This document shows positions 9,454-19,480 of a stretch of 64,000 nucleotides of DNA, piece by piece. The notes beneath the pieces are model-generated. The model made no database searches. It was not told the origin of the DNA and saw only the letters and a list, made by a program, of their open reading frames with translations. The stretch is taken from assembly GCF_023370075.1 (NCBI RefSeq), contig NZ_CP097149.1:1012001-1076000 (forward strand), given 5' to 3'. The position numbers and the translations under genes are program-made. This DNA comes from Deinococcus sp. QL22. GTDB lineage: Bacteria; Deinococcota; Deinococci; Deinococcales; Deinococcaceae. Each line of letters opens with the position of its first letter. The stretch's first letter is position 1.

Positions 9454-10154
9454 CAACCCATCAGTGACACCCTATCTAGCGTGTCGAGCGCGGCCCGATG
9501 TGTTTCAGCGACTGCAGGATCGAGTGTCTGCGCGGGTGAATATCGGGCGCGTTTTCAGCTGTACTCCAGGCGTTGCAGGTAATTGGCCAATGCACGAGGT
9601 CGAATCATGACCCCGAACTGCTGTGCGAGGGCCTCGCACAGCAGTGGAGCGTTCCAGAAGCGCTGCTCTCGCATTTCTCCGTGAGAAACTGCTCCATCTC
9701 GGGTGTGACTTTCGAAGGCTGTCCGGGTGGACACTCGTCGGCCAATCCGAGAATGCCGCGCTCCTCGAAACGGGTAAAATCGTGGTGGATGACCTGATGG
9801 TTCGGCCAAAATGCCTGGAGAGCTGGGGAATGCTCCAGCCCTGTCGGTGCAGTCGGAGGATGCTCGCCCGCAGGCGAACCTTCGGGTGCGTATGTGGACT
9901 GGTCTCCAGTTCCCGAAGCAACTCATCAGCGTCTTCAGAAATCTCAATGCGGCGGGCAGGACGGGCCATGCTTAAGTCTACATATTAAATACGTTGTACT
10001 TAGCACGAGAGTAGCTCCAGACATGCTTGTGGTTGTCTACCAGGCGGAGTCCGTGTAACAACACTCTACCTGCTGTGTTCGGCTCCTCCTGTATGCACAA
10101 CGCAGGCAGCAGAGCCAAACCTCTGTTCTTCTGTGTCGCCGGCGCCACTGCGCG

Positions 10155-10160
10155 TAGAAT
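10155..10160 (+). promoter_or_regulatory. -10 box (TAGAAT) for a leaderless transcript
   Basis: TAGAAT lies 8 bases before the ATG at 10169 with no Shine-Dalgarno between. In Deinococcus this layout marks transcripts that begin at or next to the start codon. Confidence 0.55.
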
Positions 10161-10168
10161 CTCCGGTG

Positions 10169-11085
10169 ATGTCTTCTCACACGCGCGGTGTCCTCCTGCT
10201 GATTCTGGTTACAGCCCTGTGGGGCAGCACCTTTGCGGTGGTCAAAACCCTGGGCGAGGTGCTTGACCCCAGCGTGCTGATCGCGTGGCGCTTTCTCATT
10301 GCAACGGTTGCTTTGGCCCCCGCTCTGCTGCTGTACCGTCCGGCGGCGCAGGTGGTCCACAACAGCTTTGACGGTTCCAGCCTTGCCAAAGACGGCTTCA
10401 TCCTGGGCTTGTGGCTGATCGCCGGATACGGCACACAGACCATTGCGCTGCAAACCACCGGGGCAAATCGGGCAGCGTTTTTTACGGCCCTCAGCGTAAT
10501 TCTGGTTCCGGTCTGGCTCACCTTTGCCCAGCGCCGCCCGTTGCCGCTGACACTGTGGGGGGCATTGCCGCTGGCGGTGCTGGGGCTGGGGCTCCTGTCT
10601 TGGGAAGGAGGAGCATTGGTGGTGGGCGACCTGTGGGCGCTGGGCTGCGCCGTCACCTACGCCGGATTTATCGTCACGTTAGAACGGCTGGCGCACCGGC
10701 ACGCTGCCCTGCCGTTTACGATGGCCCAGTTGATCACTGTGACGGTGGTAGCGTGGCTGTGGGCCGCCATTGCCGCGCCCGACGCACTCTGGCCCCCAAG
10801 AGAGGCTTGGGCTCCCCTTCTGTATCTGGGCATCGCCGCCACCGCTGTGACGACCCTGCTGCAAACAGTGGGCCAACGCCACGTCAGTGCCGCTGAAGCC
10901 AGCCTGATTTATGCGCTGGAACCAGTGACTGCCACTGCGTTCAGTTATGTACTGATCAACGAACGTGTGGGACTACGCGGCGCACTCGGCGGGCTGCTGG
11001 TGGTGGTGGCAACGGTACTGAGCCAGCGGGCGGGCAACACTCCCCATGCCGAAACGCCGACGCCCACTGCACAGGCCGACACCTG

Positions 11086-11086
<1 letters not shown>
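10169..11086 (+). CDS. EamA/DMT-family transporter
   Basis: 305 residues forming about ten transmembrane helices in two EamA repeats, a drug/metabolite transporter superfamily layout. The first repeat begins [19 protein letters not shown] and includes [16 protein letters not shown]; the second includes [20 protein letters not shown] and [21 protein letters not shown]. It sits in the inner membrane; the substrate is unknown, often amino acids or other metabolites. The start at 10169 is preferred over one 36 bases upstream because of the leaderless -10 box. Its stop overlaps the ATG of the next gene (TGATG), so the two are probably co-transcribed. Confidence 0.85.
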
Positions 11087-12000
<914 letters not shown>

Positions 12001-12054
12001 CACTGACCAGATGGCACAGAGGTCATGCCCACCGAACAGGACAAAATAGTCGGT

Positions 12055-12489
12055 ATGACCTTTACCGTTGCCGCGAAGTCCGCGCCTCTGCCTGAACTGT
12101 TGGCCCTCTACGCCTCAGTGGGTTCGACCGCCTACACCAGAGACCCAGCAGCCTTGGAATGGGCCGTCAGGCAATCGGGCTTCGTGTGGACAACGCGGGA
12201 GGAAGGCGGCCCCTTGCTTGGGCTGGTGCGCGGCGTCACCGATGACGTGAGCATCCTGTTTGTGCAGGACATTCTGGTGCACCCAAACGCACAGCGCCGG
12301 GGGATAGTCCGTGCCCTGATGAGCGCCGTATTGGAACGCTACGCCCATGTGCGCCAAATGGCTCTGCTGACCGATGACGGCCCGGAGCAACTGGCCTTTT
12401 ACGGGGCCTTGGGTTTTCACAACACCCGTGAACTGGTCAAGACGCCCACCAACGCGTTTTACCGTACCCTCAACGTGGATCTGACCTAG
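12055..12489 (+). CDS. GNAT-family N-acetyltransferase
   Basis: 144 residues from the ATG at 12055. The acetyl-CoA loop is visible as VQDILVHPNAQRRGIVRALM, followed by FYGALGFHNTRELVKTP. The third Gly of the usual R/Q-x-x-G-x-G/A loop is replaced (QRRGIV). An ATG at 12025 in frame would add MPTEQDKIVG, which is not typical of the family. The gene overlaps nrdR by 4 bases tail to tail. The substrate is unknown. Confidence 0.75.
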   Translation: MTFTVAAKSAPLPELLALYASVGSTAYTRDPAALEWAVRQSGFVWTTREEGGPLLGLVRGVTDDVSILFVQDILVHPNAQRRGIVRALMSAVLERYAHVRQMALLTDDGPEQLAFYGALGFHNTRELVKTPTNAFYRTLNVDLT

Positions 12490-12950
12490 CCCGTCCCGCC
12501 GCCTTCTTCCTTATCTTTCAATCCCTGAATTTCTTCGATAAACCTCTCCAGGCTGTCGAATTCGCGGTACACGCTGGCAAACCGGATGTAGGCCACGCCG
12601 TCCAGCGGGCGCAGGAAGGTCATGGCCCGCCGCCCGATCTCGGTGCTGGGGATCTCTCCGATTTGCACATCGTCTTCAAAGCCGTAGGCAAAGGCCCGCA
12701 GCACATCCGGGTTCACAGGGCGCTTTTCGGTGGCGAGGGTCAGGCCGCGCAAGAGCTTGTCGGGGTTAAACGCCTCGCGGGGGCCGCTGCGCTTGACCAC
12801 CATCAGTGGCTCCAGCTGAGCGCGTTCGTAGGTGGTAAAGCGCCGGGCACAGCTGAGACACTCGCGGCGGCGGCGAATGCTGGCCCCGTCGTCGCTGGGG
12901 CGAGAATTGACGACTTTACTGTCGGGCGCAGAGCAGTAGGGACACTTCAT
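12486..12950 (-). CDS. nrdR: Transcriptional repressor NrdR
   Basis: 154 residues, the family length. The N-terminal zinc ribbon has Cys 3, 6, 31 and 34 (MKCPYC and ECLSC). The ATP-cone domain follows with VVKRSGPREAFNPDKLLRGL and YIRFASVYREFDSLERF. NrdR represses ribonucleotide reductase genes when bound to ATP/dATP. The ATG at 12950 gives the canonical MKCPYC start. The SDR-like gene lies 16 bases upstream on the same strand, so the two are probably one operon. No NrdR box was searched for outside the window. Confidence 0.95.
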   Translation of the reverse strand: MKCPYCSAPDSKVVNSRPSDDGASIRRRRECLSCARRFTTYERAQLEPLMVVKRSGPREAFNPDKLLRGLTLATEKRPVNPDVLRAFAYGFEDDVQIGEIPSTEIGRRAMTFLRPLDGVAYIRFASVYREFDSLERFIEEIQGLKDKEEGGGTG

Positions 12951-12966
12951 TGCCTGAATCCACTCA

Positions 12967-13680
12967 TCAGAAGGGCTGCGGTTCCATGACGCGCAGCTTG
13001 GGAATGGGAGCCAGCGGTACATCGATGATATTGCCGCGCAGATGGCCCAGAGCGGGCGTCGCCAGCGCCATCACGCTTTCGGCCACCGGGCGGTCTAGGG
13101 CTTCTTCCCCGGAACTGGCGCGGCCCGGCAAGATCATATTGATCCGCAAATCCTCGGTGTAGGCATTCTCCACGAGGCCCCGAATCGCGCCGCGCTGGGG
13201 ATGGACTTGCAGGCCCGTGTCATCCAGATGCGGCCCGATGATGGTCAGCCACGCTCCGGGCAGGCGGCGGCGCAAAATCTGGGCAATCGCCACGCTGCTC
13301 TTTACGTTGCAGTTGAACAGATCCATCCACTCGCCCTCGGTCAGCATCGTAAAGTTGCTGTGGGCGCGTTTGTCGGCTAGGTGAACAATGCCGTGCAGCG
13401 AACCGAAAATATCCAGAATGCGGTTCTGGGCGCTGAGCCAATCCAGCGGCACATCTACGTCGGCCTTGATGGGAATGGCCGTGCCGCCCGCATGTTCCAG
13501 CGTGCTGGCCGCCGATGCCAGCGTTTCGCTGTTGCCGCCGATGAGGACGATGCTGGCTCCTGCCTGAGCCAATGCCCCGCTGATAGCCCGCCCGTAGCCC
13601 TGATCCGCGCTCGTGACCGCAATGACCTGACCGGCCAACGGGTGCGGCGGCTTGGCCTGCAAATCTGTGGGGCGCGTCAT
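12967..13680 (-). CDS. SDR-fold protein with degenerate active site
   Basis: 237 residues with short-chain dehydrogenase architecture: VIAVTSADQGYGRAISGALA stands for the TGxxxGxG cofactor loop, and FNCNVKSSVAIAQ holds the conserved Asn. The catalytic Ser is absent (TIIGPHLDD). The YxxxK motif is replaced by V-H-P-Q-R just before GAIRGLVE. Ordinary oxidoreductase activity is therefore doubtful; a nucleotide-sensing or structural role is possible. It lies immediately upstream of nrdR. A TATGCT box 9 bases before the ATG suggests a leaderless mRNA covering both genes. Confidence 0.75.
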   Translation of the reverse strand: MTRPTDLQAKPPHPLAGQVIAVTSADQGYGRAISGALAQAGASIVLIGGNSETLASAASTLEHAGGTAIPIKADVDVPLDWLSAQNRILDIFGSLHGIVHLADKRAHSNFTMLTEGEWMDLFNCNVKSSVAIAQILRRRLPGAWLTIIGPHLDDTGLQVHPQRGAIRGLVENAYTEDLRINMILPGRASSGEEALDRPVAESVMALATPALGHLRGNIIDVPLAPIPKLRVMEPQPF

Positions 13681-13772
13681 GAGGCGCTTAGCATAGCGGA
13701 TTGCTACGGGGCGCGGCTGGAAGGCGAACCACCTCGTTGCTCTGCAACGCCCCCCAGATGGAGGGAAACTGC

Positions 13773-14006
13773 TTACCCCGCTTGAGGCAACGGCTTGAAC
13801 GCCCGCGCAGGTGGATCACTGGCGCGGTGGCCGACGTTGCAGGCATGGCACCAATACGCCTGATCGCCGTCGCGCAGGTCATGCAGAGTCAGGGGTTGGC
13901 CGCATTTTGGGCAGACATGTGCATAGCCGCGCCCACTGACGGGCAAACTCGCCGGGAGAGATTCCAGCTCGTCTTCCCCCAAATCCTTACGTAATACACG
14001 CTTCAT
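13773..14006 (-). CDS. Small zinc-ribbon protein
   Basis: 77 residues with two CxxC pairs at 32/35 (VCPKCGQPL) and 53/56 (WCHACNVGHR), a likely single zinc-binding ribbon. The start is supported by a TACTAT box at 14013-14018 on the minus strand, 6 bases from the ATG, a leaderless arrangement. The function is unknown; such proteins may bind nucleic acid or a partner protein. Confidence 0.7.
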   Translation of the reverse strand: MKRVLRKDLGEDELESLPASLPVSGRGYAHVCPKCGQPLTLHDLRDGDQAYWCHACNVGHRASDPPARAFKPLPQAG

Positions 14007-14132
14007 ATTCTGATAGTAACAGATTTAAATGCAGGAAGTGATGAGTGGATTGTGGTCACTGAGAAGGGCAAAAACTCTGATTCCACCCGTGTTTCCCCAC
14101 TGACTCTTCACTACTCACCACTCACCGCTTTT

Positions 14133-14849
14133 CTACAAATCTACTTCGTCGCCGTCGTCCGTCATGTCAAATTGCGAGCCGCTGGGCAGGCCTTCACCCA
14201 CGCGCCGCCGCTTCCGGAGCATGGCGGGTTCTTTGTCCAGATTGAACACGAAATGGCGGGGCCGACGCTCGCGCAGCCACGTCTCCAGGGCCAGCAGGCG
14301 GGGCCGGAAGCGGATAAATTCGCGCAGTTGCCGGATCGGAATAAAGCGGGCTTCCTGCACGTCGCGGTCTGGGTCACGCGGCTCCAGCTTGCCGCCCACC
14401 TCGCGGCCTGTGTAGAAAAATTGCAGGTGGTGGCCCCACGTTTGCGCCTGAAATTCCACGATGAAGGCGAGATCGCGCAGTTCCACGATCAGGCCCGTTT
14501 CCTCAAAGGTTTCACGGCGTGCGCCTTCCTGAATCAGTTCGCCCGCCTCCAGGCCGCCCTTGGGTAAACTCCACCGCCCGCGCTCACGCACCAACAAAAT
14601 CTCGTCGCCGCGCATGATGATGCAGCCCACGCCAATTCGCGGTTCGGCCAGTGGGCGCTTTTGGCCGCGTTTGTTGGGCACGGCGGGAATGGGCGCGGCG
14701 GTGGCGTTGGATACCTGACCGGGCCGCAACTGCCCCGACTGTTGCAAGTTGGCCGAGCCACTGCCGCCGTCGGGCGCTTTGGGGGTACGTCTGCGTCTGC
14801 GCCGTCTGCCCGCGCCCTGTCCTGCTGCTTTTACTGCTTCTTCTGGCAT
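14133..14849 (-). CDS. Nudix hydrolase with arginine-rich N-terminus
   Basis: 238 residues. The Nudix box is complete at residues 98-120 (GGLEAGELIQEGARRE then TFEETGL), the Mg2+-binding motif for hydrolysing nucleoside diphosphates linked to other groups. The first ~60 residues are low-complexity and basic (GRRRRRRRTPK), unlike most Nudix enzymes, suggesting an RNA- or DNA-binding tail. The start overlaps the dnaB stop by one base, so it is probably translated from the dnaB transcript. The substrate is unknown; a cap- or dinucleotide-type substrate is possible. Confidence 0.85.
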   Translation of the reverse strand: MPEEAVKAAGQGAGRRRRRRRTPKAPDGGSGSANLQQSGQLRPGQVSNATAAPIPAVPNKRGQKRPLAEPRIGVGCIIMRGDEILLVRERGRWSLPKGGLEAGELIQEGARRETFEETGLIVELRDLAFIVEFQAQTWGHHLQFFYTGREVGGKLEPRDPDRDVQEARFIPIRQLREFIRFRPRLLALETWLRERRPRHFVFNLDKEPAMLRKRRRVGEGLPSGSQFDMTDDGDEVDL

Positions 14850-17479
14850 TACACACCCTCCGGCGCAAGGTCATTAAACCGGACATGTGCGCTATGAAAC
14901 TGCAACTTGACCGTTCCCACTGGCCCGTTGCGCTGCTTGCCAATAATAATTTCGGCAATGCCTTGTTGATCCGTCTCTTTGTTGTAATACTCGTCGCGGT
15001 AAATGAACATCACGATGTCGGCGTCTTGCTCAATGGCCCCGGAATTATGACTGATCAGGCCGTCGGCCAACCAGGAGGCGGGGCCGGGCACGGTCAGGTC
15101 GTAGACCACTTCGCTCCCCGCTGGCATGATGCTGATGACTTCATCCCAAAACAGGTCACTCTGCGCCCATTCGCGCAGTGTGTCATCCGAAAGGTGGGCG
15201 GCGTAATCGAGTAATACGGCCCGCGACGGCGCGAAGCGGAAGTGAGATGAACCGCCGTAAGCCGTACCCCGCGCCGCTGCCATCGCCCGCTGAGACACGC
15301 CCTGCTGGGCCATCAATGTTTTGACGCGTGCAAAGGCTTCCTTCGGCAGGGTATCGACGTTAGTATTAGCCGTTTGAGATTCCAGCAGCGCCCACAGCGC
15401 CTCGCCCGGTGCCACACACGGCCCGAATGTTCCCACGCCGTTCAGGAAGGCCAGCTGTGCTTCTGCCCCCAAGACATCCACATTCCAGAGCAGAGACAAG
15501 GTGGGGGAAGCCGTTTGAACCACCGATTTGACGCGGGCCACAATGTCGAAGCGTAGCAGCAGGGCAGCCACATCTCGCGCCAAGCCCTCGCTACAGGTGG
15601 CGAAATACACCCGGCTGCTTCCGCCCTTTTCACGCACATGAATGCAGCCGTCGGTGGCCCACAGATGGCGCAGCAAGGCCGCCACTACGGGAAGCGGTTG
15701 GGTGAACAGAACGGCTGGAATGCGTTTTTGCTGCGAACGCTGACCGAAGATGCCCAAGCCCTTGAGCCACGCCCCCATGCCCGCCGCGTGCCAGCGGTTG
15801 CCGTTACCCGCGATTACGAGTTGATGCCAGTTGCCCCGGCCCGCGTGCCGAGAGACGGTGGAGCCGAAGCTTTCGGCCACGCGGCGCACCAGTTCGCTGT
15901 TCTCTTCTGAAGCGGTGGTGTAGCGCAGGGGCTGACCCTTCAGAAAACTGCCGTCTCCAATCAGTTGGCCTAGTAAGGCCGCATGGTCTTCGGGCCACAC
16001 TGTTGGGGTGGTAGCTGTTTCAGTGGGGGCGGGTTCGGGCACGCGCCGCGCCAAAGCCACCCGGTCTCCGAGCTGCACTTCGCCCAGCGTGACCCAGCCG
16101 CCCAAACGGTAGACCCGGTGGCCTGCGGTGGCCCGCAAACGCCGCCCACTGCGGGTCAGCACTTCCAGCACCGGACGTTCCCCTACTTCCCACACCAGAT
16201 CGCTGGCCGCCGCCACGATCCGGCCATCTTCGGCCATCGCCAGGACTTCCGGCGTCTGGCCCACCAGTTCCCGAATAGGCAGGCGGCGGCCATCGGCCAG
16301 CATGACCAGCGTGTCACCCGTGACGCATTCGCGCAAGTCAGACAGCATCGGCCTATGGTTGGGCCTCTGCTCTACAGCGCGGCTGAGCTGACTGAGTACC
16401 ATGATCGGTACTTCCAGTTCACGGGCCAATCCCTTCAGGCCACGCGAAATCGTGCTGATTTCCTGCTGTCTGTTGTCGCTGCCGCCGTTGCTTTTGCCGC
16501 CCGACATGAGTTGCAGGTAATCGATGACGACCAGCCCCAACTGTCCGTGCTGTGCAGAAATCCGGCGCAACTTGCTTCTCAGGCCGTTGAGGGTCAAATC
16601 GGGTTCATCGTCGATGATCATCGGCGCTTCCGCGAGTCGCCCTGCGGCGTGGGCCAGGCGCTCAAAGTCGCGCTCGTTCAGTTGCCCGCTGCGGATGCGG
16701 TTCATGTCTACCCGTGCCTCACTGCACAGCATTCGCAGGGCCAGCTGTACGGCAGGCATTTCCAGACTGAATACAGCCACCGATTTCTCACCACGTAGGG
16801 CCACATTCTGGGCGATAGAGAGCGCGAAGGCAGTTTTTCCCATGCTCGGCCTTGCTGCCAGCACGTTCAGACTGCCCTTCTGCAAGCCGCTGATCTGCTC
16901 GTCTAAGTCGCGGAAGCCGCTGCTCACGCCGTCTGGAATGCCCTTATTGGCGTGCAGCAACGTGATGTATTCGAAGGTGTTGTGTACCACTTCGCCCATT
17001 GCCTGAAATGCCTCGCCCTTCTTCTTCTGCTCGGCCACCTCGAAAATCATCTTTTCGGCGCGGTCAAGCAGGTCTTCCAGGGGCAGTTGCGCGTCGTAGG
17101 CCAGTTGCATGGCCTTTCCCGACGCACTGATCAGCATTCTCAGGGTGTGTTTCTCCTGCACGATCCGGGCGTAATGCTCGGCGTAGGCGGCAGTCGGCAC
17201 CTGATCCGACAGGCCAATTAAATAGGTCAGGCCGCCCACATCGTCCAGCGCGCCCTTGCTTCGCAGATGCTCGGACAGCGTGACCAGATCAACAGGCTCG
17301 CCCTTTTCTTGCAGCATCCGCATGGCCGCAAAAATCTTGCGGTGGCCTTCGCGGTAAAACATTTCGGGCGACACCGTATCGCCCAGTTGGGCCAAGGTAT
17401 CGTTATCGAGCAGAATGCTGCCCAGCACGCTAATTTCGGCGTCATTGCTGTGCGGCGGGACACGTGGCGTGAGTTCCAT
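14849..17479 (-). CDS. dnaB: Replicative DNA helicase DnaB precursor with intein
   Basis: 876 residues before splicing. The ATG at 17479 follows AGGAGAGG. The N-terminal DnaB domain (DAEISVLGSILLDNDTL) precedes the RecA-like motor with Walker A ARPSMGKTAFAL (residues 209-220) and Walker B LGLVVIDYLQLM. After MLSDLRE (384) the frame enters a 428-residue intein and returns at SGAIEQDADIVMF for the last 64 residues. The ligated product would be 448 residues, normal for DnaB. The Nudix gene follows with overlapping stop and start codons. Confidence 0.95.
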   Translation of the reverse strand: MELTPRVPPHSNDAEISVLGSILLDNDTLAQLGDTVSPEMFYREGHRKIFAAMRMLQEKGEPVDLVTLSEHLRSKGALDDVGGLTYLIGLSDQVPTAAYAEHYARIVQEKHTLRMLISASGKAMQLAYDAQLPLEDLLDRAEKMIFEVAEQKKKGEAFQAMGEVVHNTFEYITLLHANKGIPDGVSSGFRDLDEQISGLQKGSLNVLAARPSMGKTAFALSIAQNVALRGEKSVAVFSLEMPAVQLALRMLCSEARVDMNRIRSGQLNERDFERLAHAAGRLAEAPMIIDDEPDLTLNGLRSKLRRISAQHGQLGLVVIDYLQLMSGGKSNGGSDNRQQEISTISRGLKGLARELEVPIMVLSQLSRAVEQRPNHRPMLSDLRECVTGDTLVMLADGRRLPIRELVGQTPEVLAMAEDGRIVAAASDLVWEVGERPVLEVLTRSGRRLRATAGHRVYRLGGWVTLGEVQLGDRVALARRVPEPAPTETATTPTVWPEDHAALLGQLIGDGSFLKGQPLRYTTASEENSELVRRVAESFGSTVSRHAGRGNWHQLVIAGNGNRWHAAGMGAWLKGLGIFGQRSQQKRIPAVLFTQPLPVVAALLRHLWATDGCIHVREKGGSSRVYFATCSEGLARDVAALLLRFDIVARVKSVVQTASPTLSLLWNVDVLGAEAQLAFLNGVGTFGPCVAPGEALWALLESQTANTNVDTLPKEAFARVKTLMAQQGVSQRAMAAARGTAYGGSSHFRFAPSRAVLLDYAAHLSDDTLREWAQSDLFWDEVISIMPAGSEVVYDLTVPGPASWLADGLISHNSGAIEQDADIVMFIYRDEYYNKETDQQGIAEIIIGKQRNGPVGTVKLQFHSAHVRFNDLAPEGV
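15044..16327 (-). other. Intein in DnaB with LAGLIDADG endonuclease
   Basis: Residues 385-812 of the precursor. Block A: N-terminal Cys in CVTGDTLVMLADG. Block B: ATAGHRVYRLGGW with its His. Two dodecapeptide motifs hold the endonuclease aspartates: LLGQLIGDGSF and LRHLWATDGC. Blocks F and G: VYDLTVPGPASWLADG then LISHN, giving penultimate His and terminal Asn. The +1 extein residue is Ser. All splicing residues are present, so it should self-excise. Insertion is between Glu and Ser of DLRE|SGAIEQDAD, a conserved helicase loop. A helix-turn-helix-like stretch (LMAQQGVSQRAMAAARG) lies between the endonuclease and the C-terminal splicing part. Confidence 0.92.
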
Positions 17480-18131
17480 GCAGTGGCCTCTCCTTTGGGC
17501 AGCAGCCAACGGAACGCGGCCCCGACAATGCGGAAGCAGCGGCGTGGCGCGTGCCGGGTCAACAATTGGGATGGGTAAAGCGGGGTGGGTGCAGGAAAAA
17601 CCGCGCCCATTCAGCCGGGGCTGCCCCCATACGGGGAACGCCCAAGCGGAACTGCCGTGCATCATACCACCGCTTTGGCCCTAGCCCCTGACGGGTGCAA
17701 GACATAAGGCAGCACCCCCAGCGCAACAACTGACCAACAAGGTAAGGACTTGCACCTTCACCTAAAAGAAGTATTAGAAGCTTAACTCTAGGCGGCCAAA
17801 CAGGTAGAGGCGGGAGACACCTGAAACTGCCACTGCCATTCGCAGCCAACTAGACTCATCCATTCCTTAGCTAGGCGGGCCTGCATTGTCTCAAGTGATC
17901 GTTATATACGCTGGTGGACTCGCTGGCAAAAGCCCCCTGATTATCACCACTGCTAAATAACCTTACGATTTCACTTGTCGCCCTTGTTGCCCAGAGGGAC
18001 GGTTCTTTATTACTCACCCTACAACAACAATTCCCCATCCAAACCCCTTCCCCAAGGAGGCGGCCAAGCGTTTGCCTCTGCCATGTTTGCCATGCAAAAT
18101 CGGCCCTCTCTGTCTGCGCTACCCTTTGCCC
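17480..18131. other. Intergenic region between divergent dnaB and DUF1802 genes
   Basis: About 650 bases without a supportable gene. It must hold the dnaB promoter. A TACCCT box at 18120-18125 lies 6 bases before the DUF1802 ATG and fits a leaderless start. Confidence 0.5.
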
Positions 18132-18698
<567 letters not shown>

Positions 18699-18706
18699 TA
18701 ACCCCT

Positions 18707-19480
18707 ATGCAGCACTCCCCTTTTACCGCGTTGGCCGCCGTGTACGACGCGATTATGGCCGATGTGGAATATGACCACTGGGCCGATTTCGTGCTGACGT
18801 ATGCCCGTGATGGTGGCCTGAACGCCGCGCCGGACACCCAACTCAGCGCCCTGGATCTGGCGTGCGGCACAGGCGGCTTTACCCGCGAGTTGCAGGCAGC
18901 GGGCCTGAGCGTGACTGGGCTGGACGGCAGCTCCGAAATGCTGCGTGTGGCGCGGCAACGGCTGCCCAGCATCCCCTTTGAAGTGGGCGACTTGCGGAGC
19001 TTTGAACTGGGCAAGCAATTTGACCTGATCACCTGTGTCTTCGACAGCTTGAACAACTTGCTTGACCCTGCCGATTTGGGCGCGGCCTTTCGGCAGGCGC
19101 AGGGGCATCTGCGGGCAGGCGGGCTGTTGGCCTGCGACCTGAACACCAGAATCGGCGTGCGGGAACTGTGGGAAGACAACACCATAGAGGGTTTGGCGCA
19201 CACCGAAGATGGCCGTGAGGTGCATTACCACTGGTCTCATCATCATGACGTGGAAGCCGATGTGGGCGTGGTGCAGGCGTTTTGCCGGGTGCTCAACAGC
19301 GACGGCACCACCGAGGAATTTATAGAAACCCACCGGGAACGCGGCTACGACCCAGCCGATCTAGAGACGCTGCTTGGCGCGGCAGGCTTTGACCGCTGGG
19401 AAGTGGTGGAATACCCCGACTTTGCCCCGCCCACGCCCGAAACGCCGCGTGTGTGGGTGTTTGCCTGGGCAGGCGCATGA
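18707..19480 (+). CDS. Class I SAM-dependent methyltransferase
   Basis: 257 residues. Motif I is canonical ([19 protein letters not shown]), followed by [19 protein letters not shown] and [15 protein letters not shown]. This fits the Methyltransf_25/11 type. TATAGT ends 8 bases before the ATG, so the message may be leaderless even though the gene closely follows DUF1802. The stop overlaps the gpsA start (ATGA), implying coupling. The substrate is not identifiable. Confidence 0.85.
   Translation: MQHSPFTALAAVYDAIMADVEYDHWADFVLTYARDGGLNAAPDTQLSALDLACGTGGFTRELQAAGLSVTGLDGSSEMLRVARQRLPSIPFEVGDLRSFELGKQFDLITCVFDSLNNLLDPADLGAAFRQAQGHLRAGGLLACDLNTRIGVRELWEDNTIEGLAHTEDGREVHYHWSHHHDVEADVGVVQAFCRVLNSDGTTEEFIETHRERGYDPADLETLLGAAGFDRWEVVEYPDFAPPTPETPRVWVFAWAGA

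Larger units (their letters stand above)
7674..9969 (-). pseudogene. IS630-family transposase, split by IS110 and degraded
   Basis: The N-terminal half starts at ATG 9969 with a helix-turn-helix (RLHRQGWSIPQLSRHFGR) and is frameshifted after it. It carries a TGA after RLEYS. The C-terminal half starts around 8187 with LKYLDQTGLS, shifts frame, runs through GRINLIGSYS and VVVLDIAPL, then meets TGA at 7890-7892. It continues in the same frame as KGAKLKEKTVGWEKQG, LPPYAPFLNLIEEVWRKLKG and ends at 7674. The DDE acidic residues are identifiable (YLDQ, VLDIAPL, LIEEVW). Confidence 0.75.
7652..10003. mobile_element. IS630-family element interrupted by an IS110 element
   Basis: Related terminal inverted repeats lie at 7652-7679 (CTAAGTA, CG, AT, TAA, AT, TAGA in order) and at 9976-10003 on the other strand with the same order. 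Inside are the C-terminal half (7674 to about 8187) and N-terminal half (about 9443-9969) of one minus-strand IS630 transposase, separated by an IS110 element. Subtracting that insertion leaves about 1.05 kb, typical for IS630. Confidence 0.72.

Noticed and set aside
12486..13022. A longer nrdR start at 13022.
   Set aside because: The extra 24 residues overlap the SDR gene and precede the canonical MKCPYC start.
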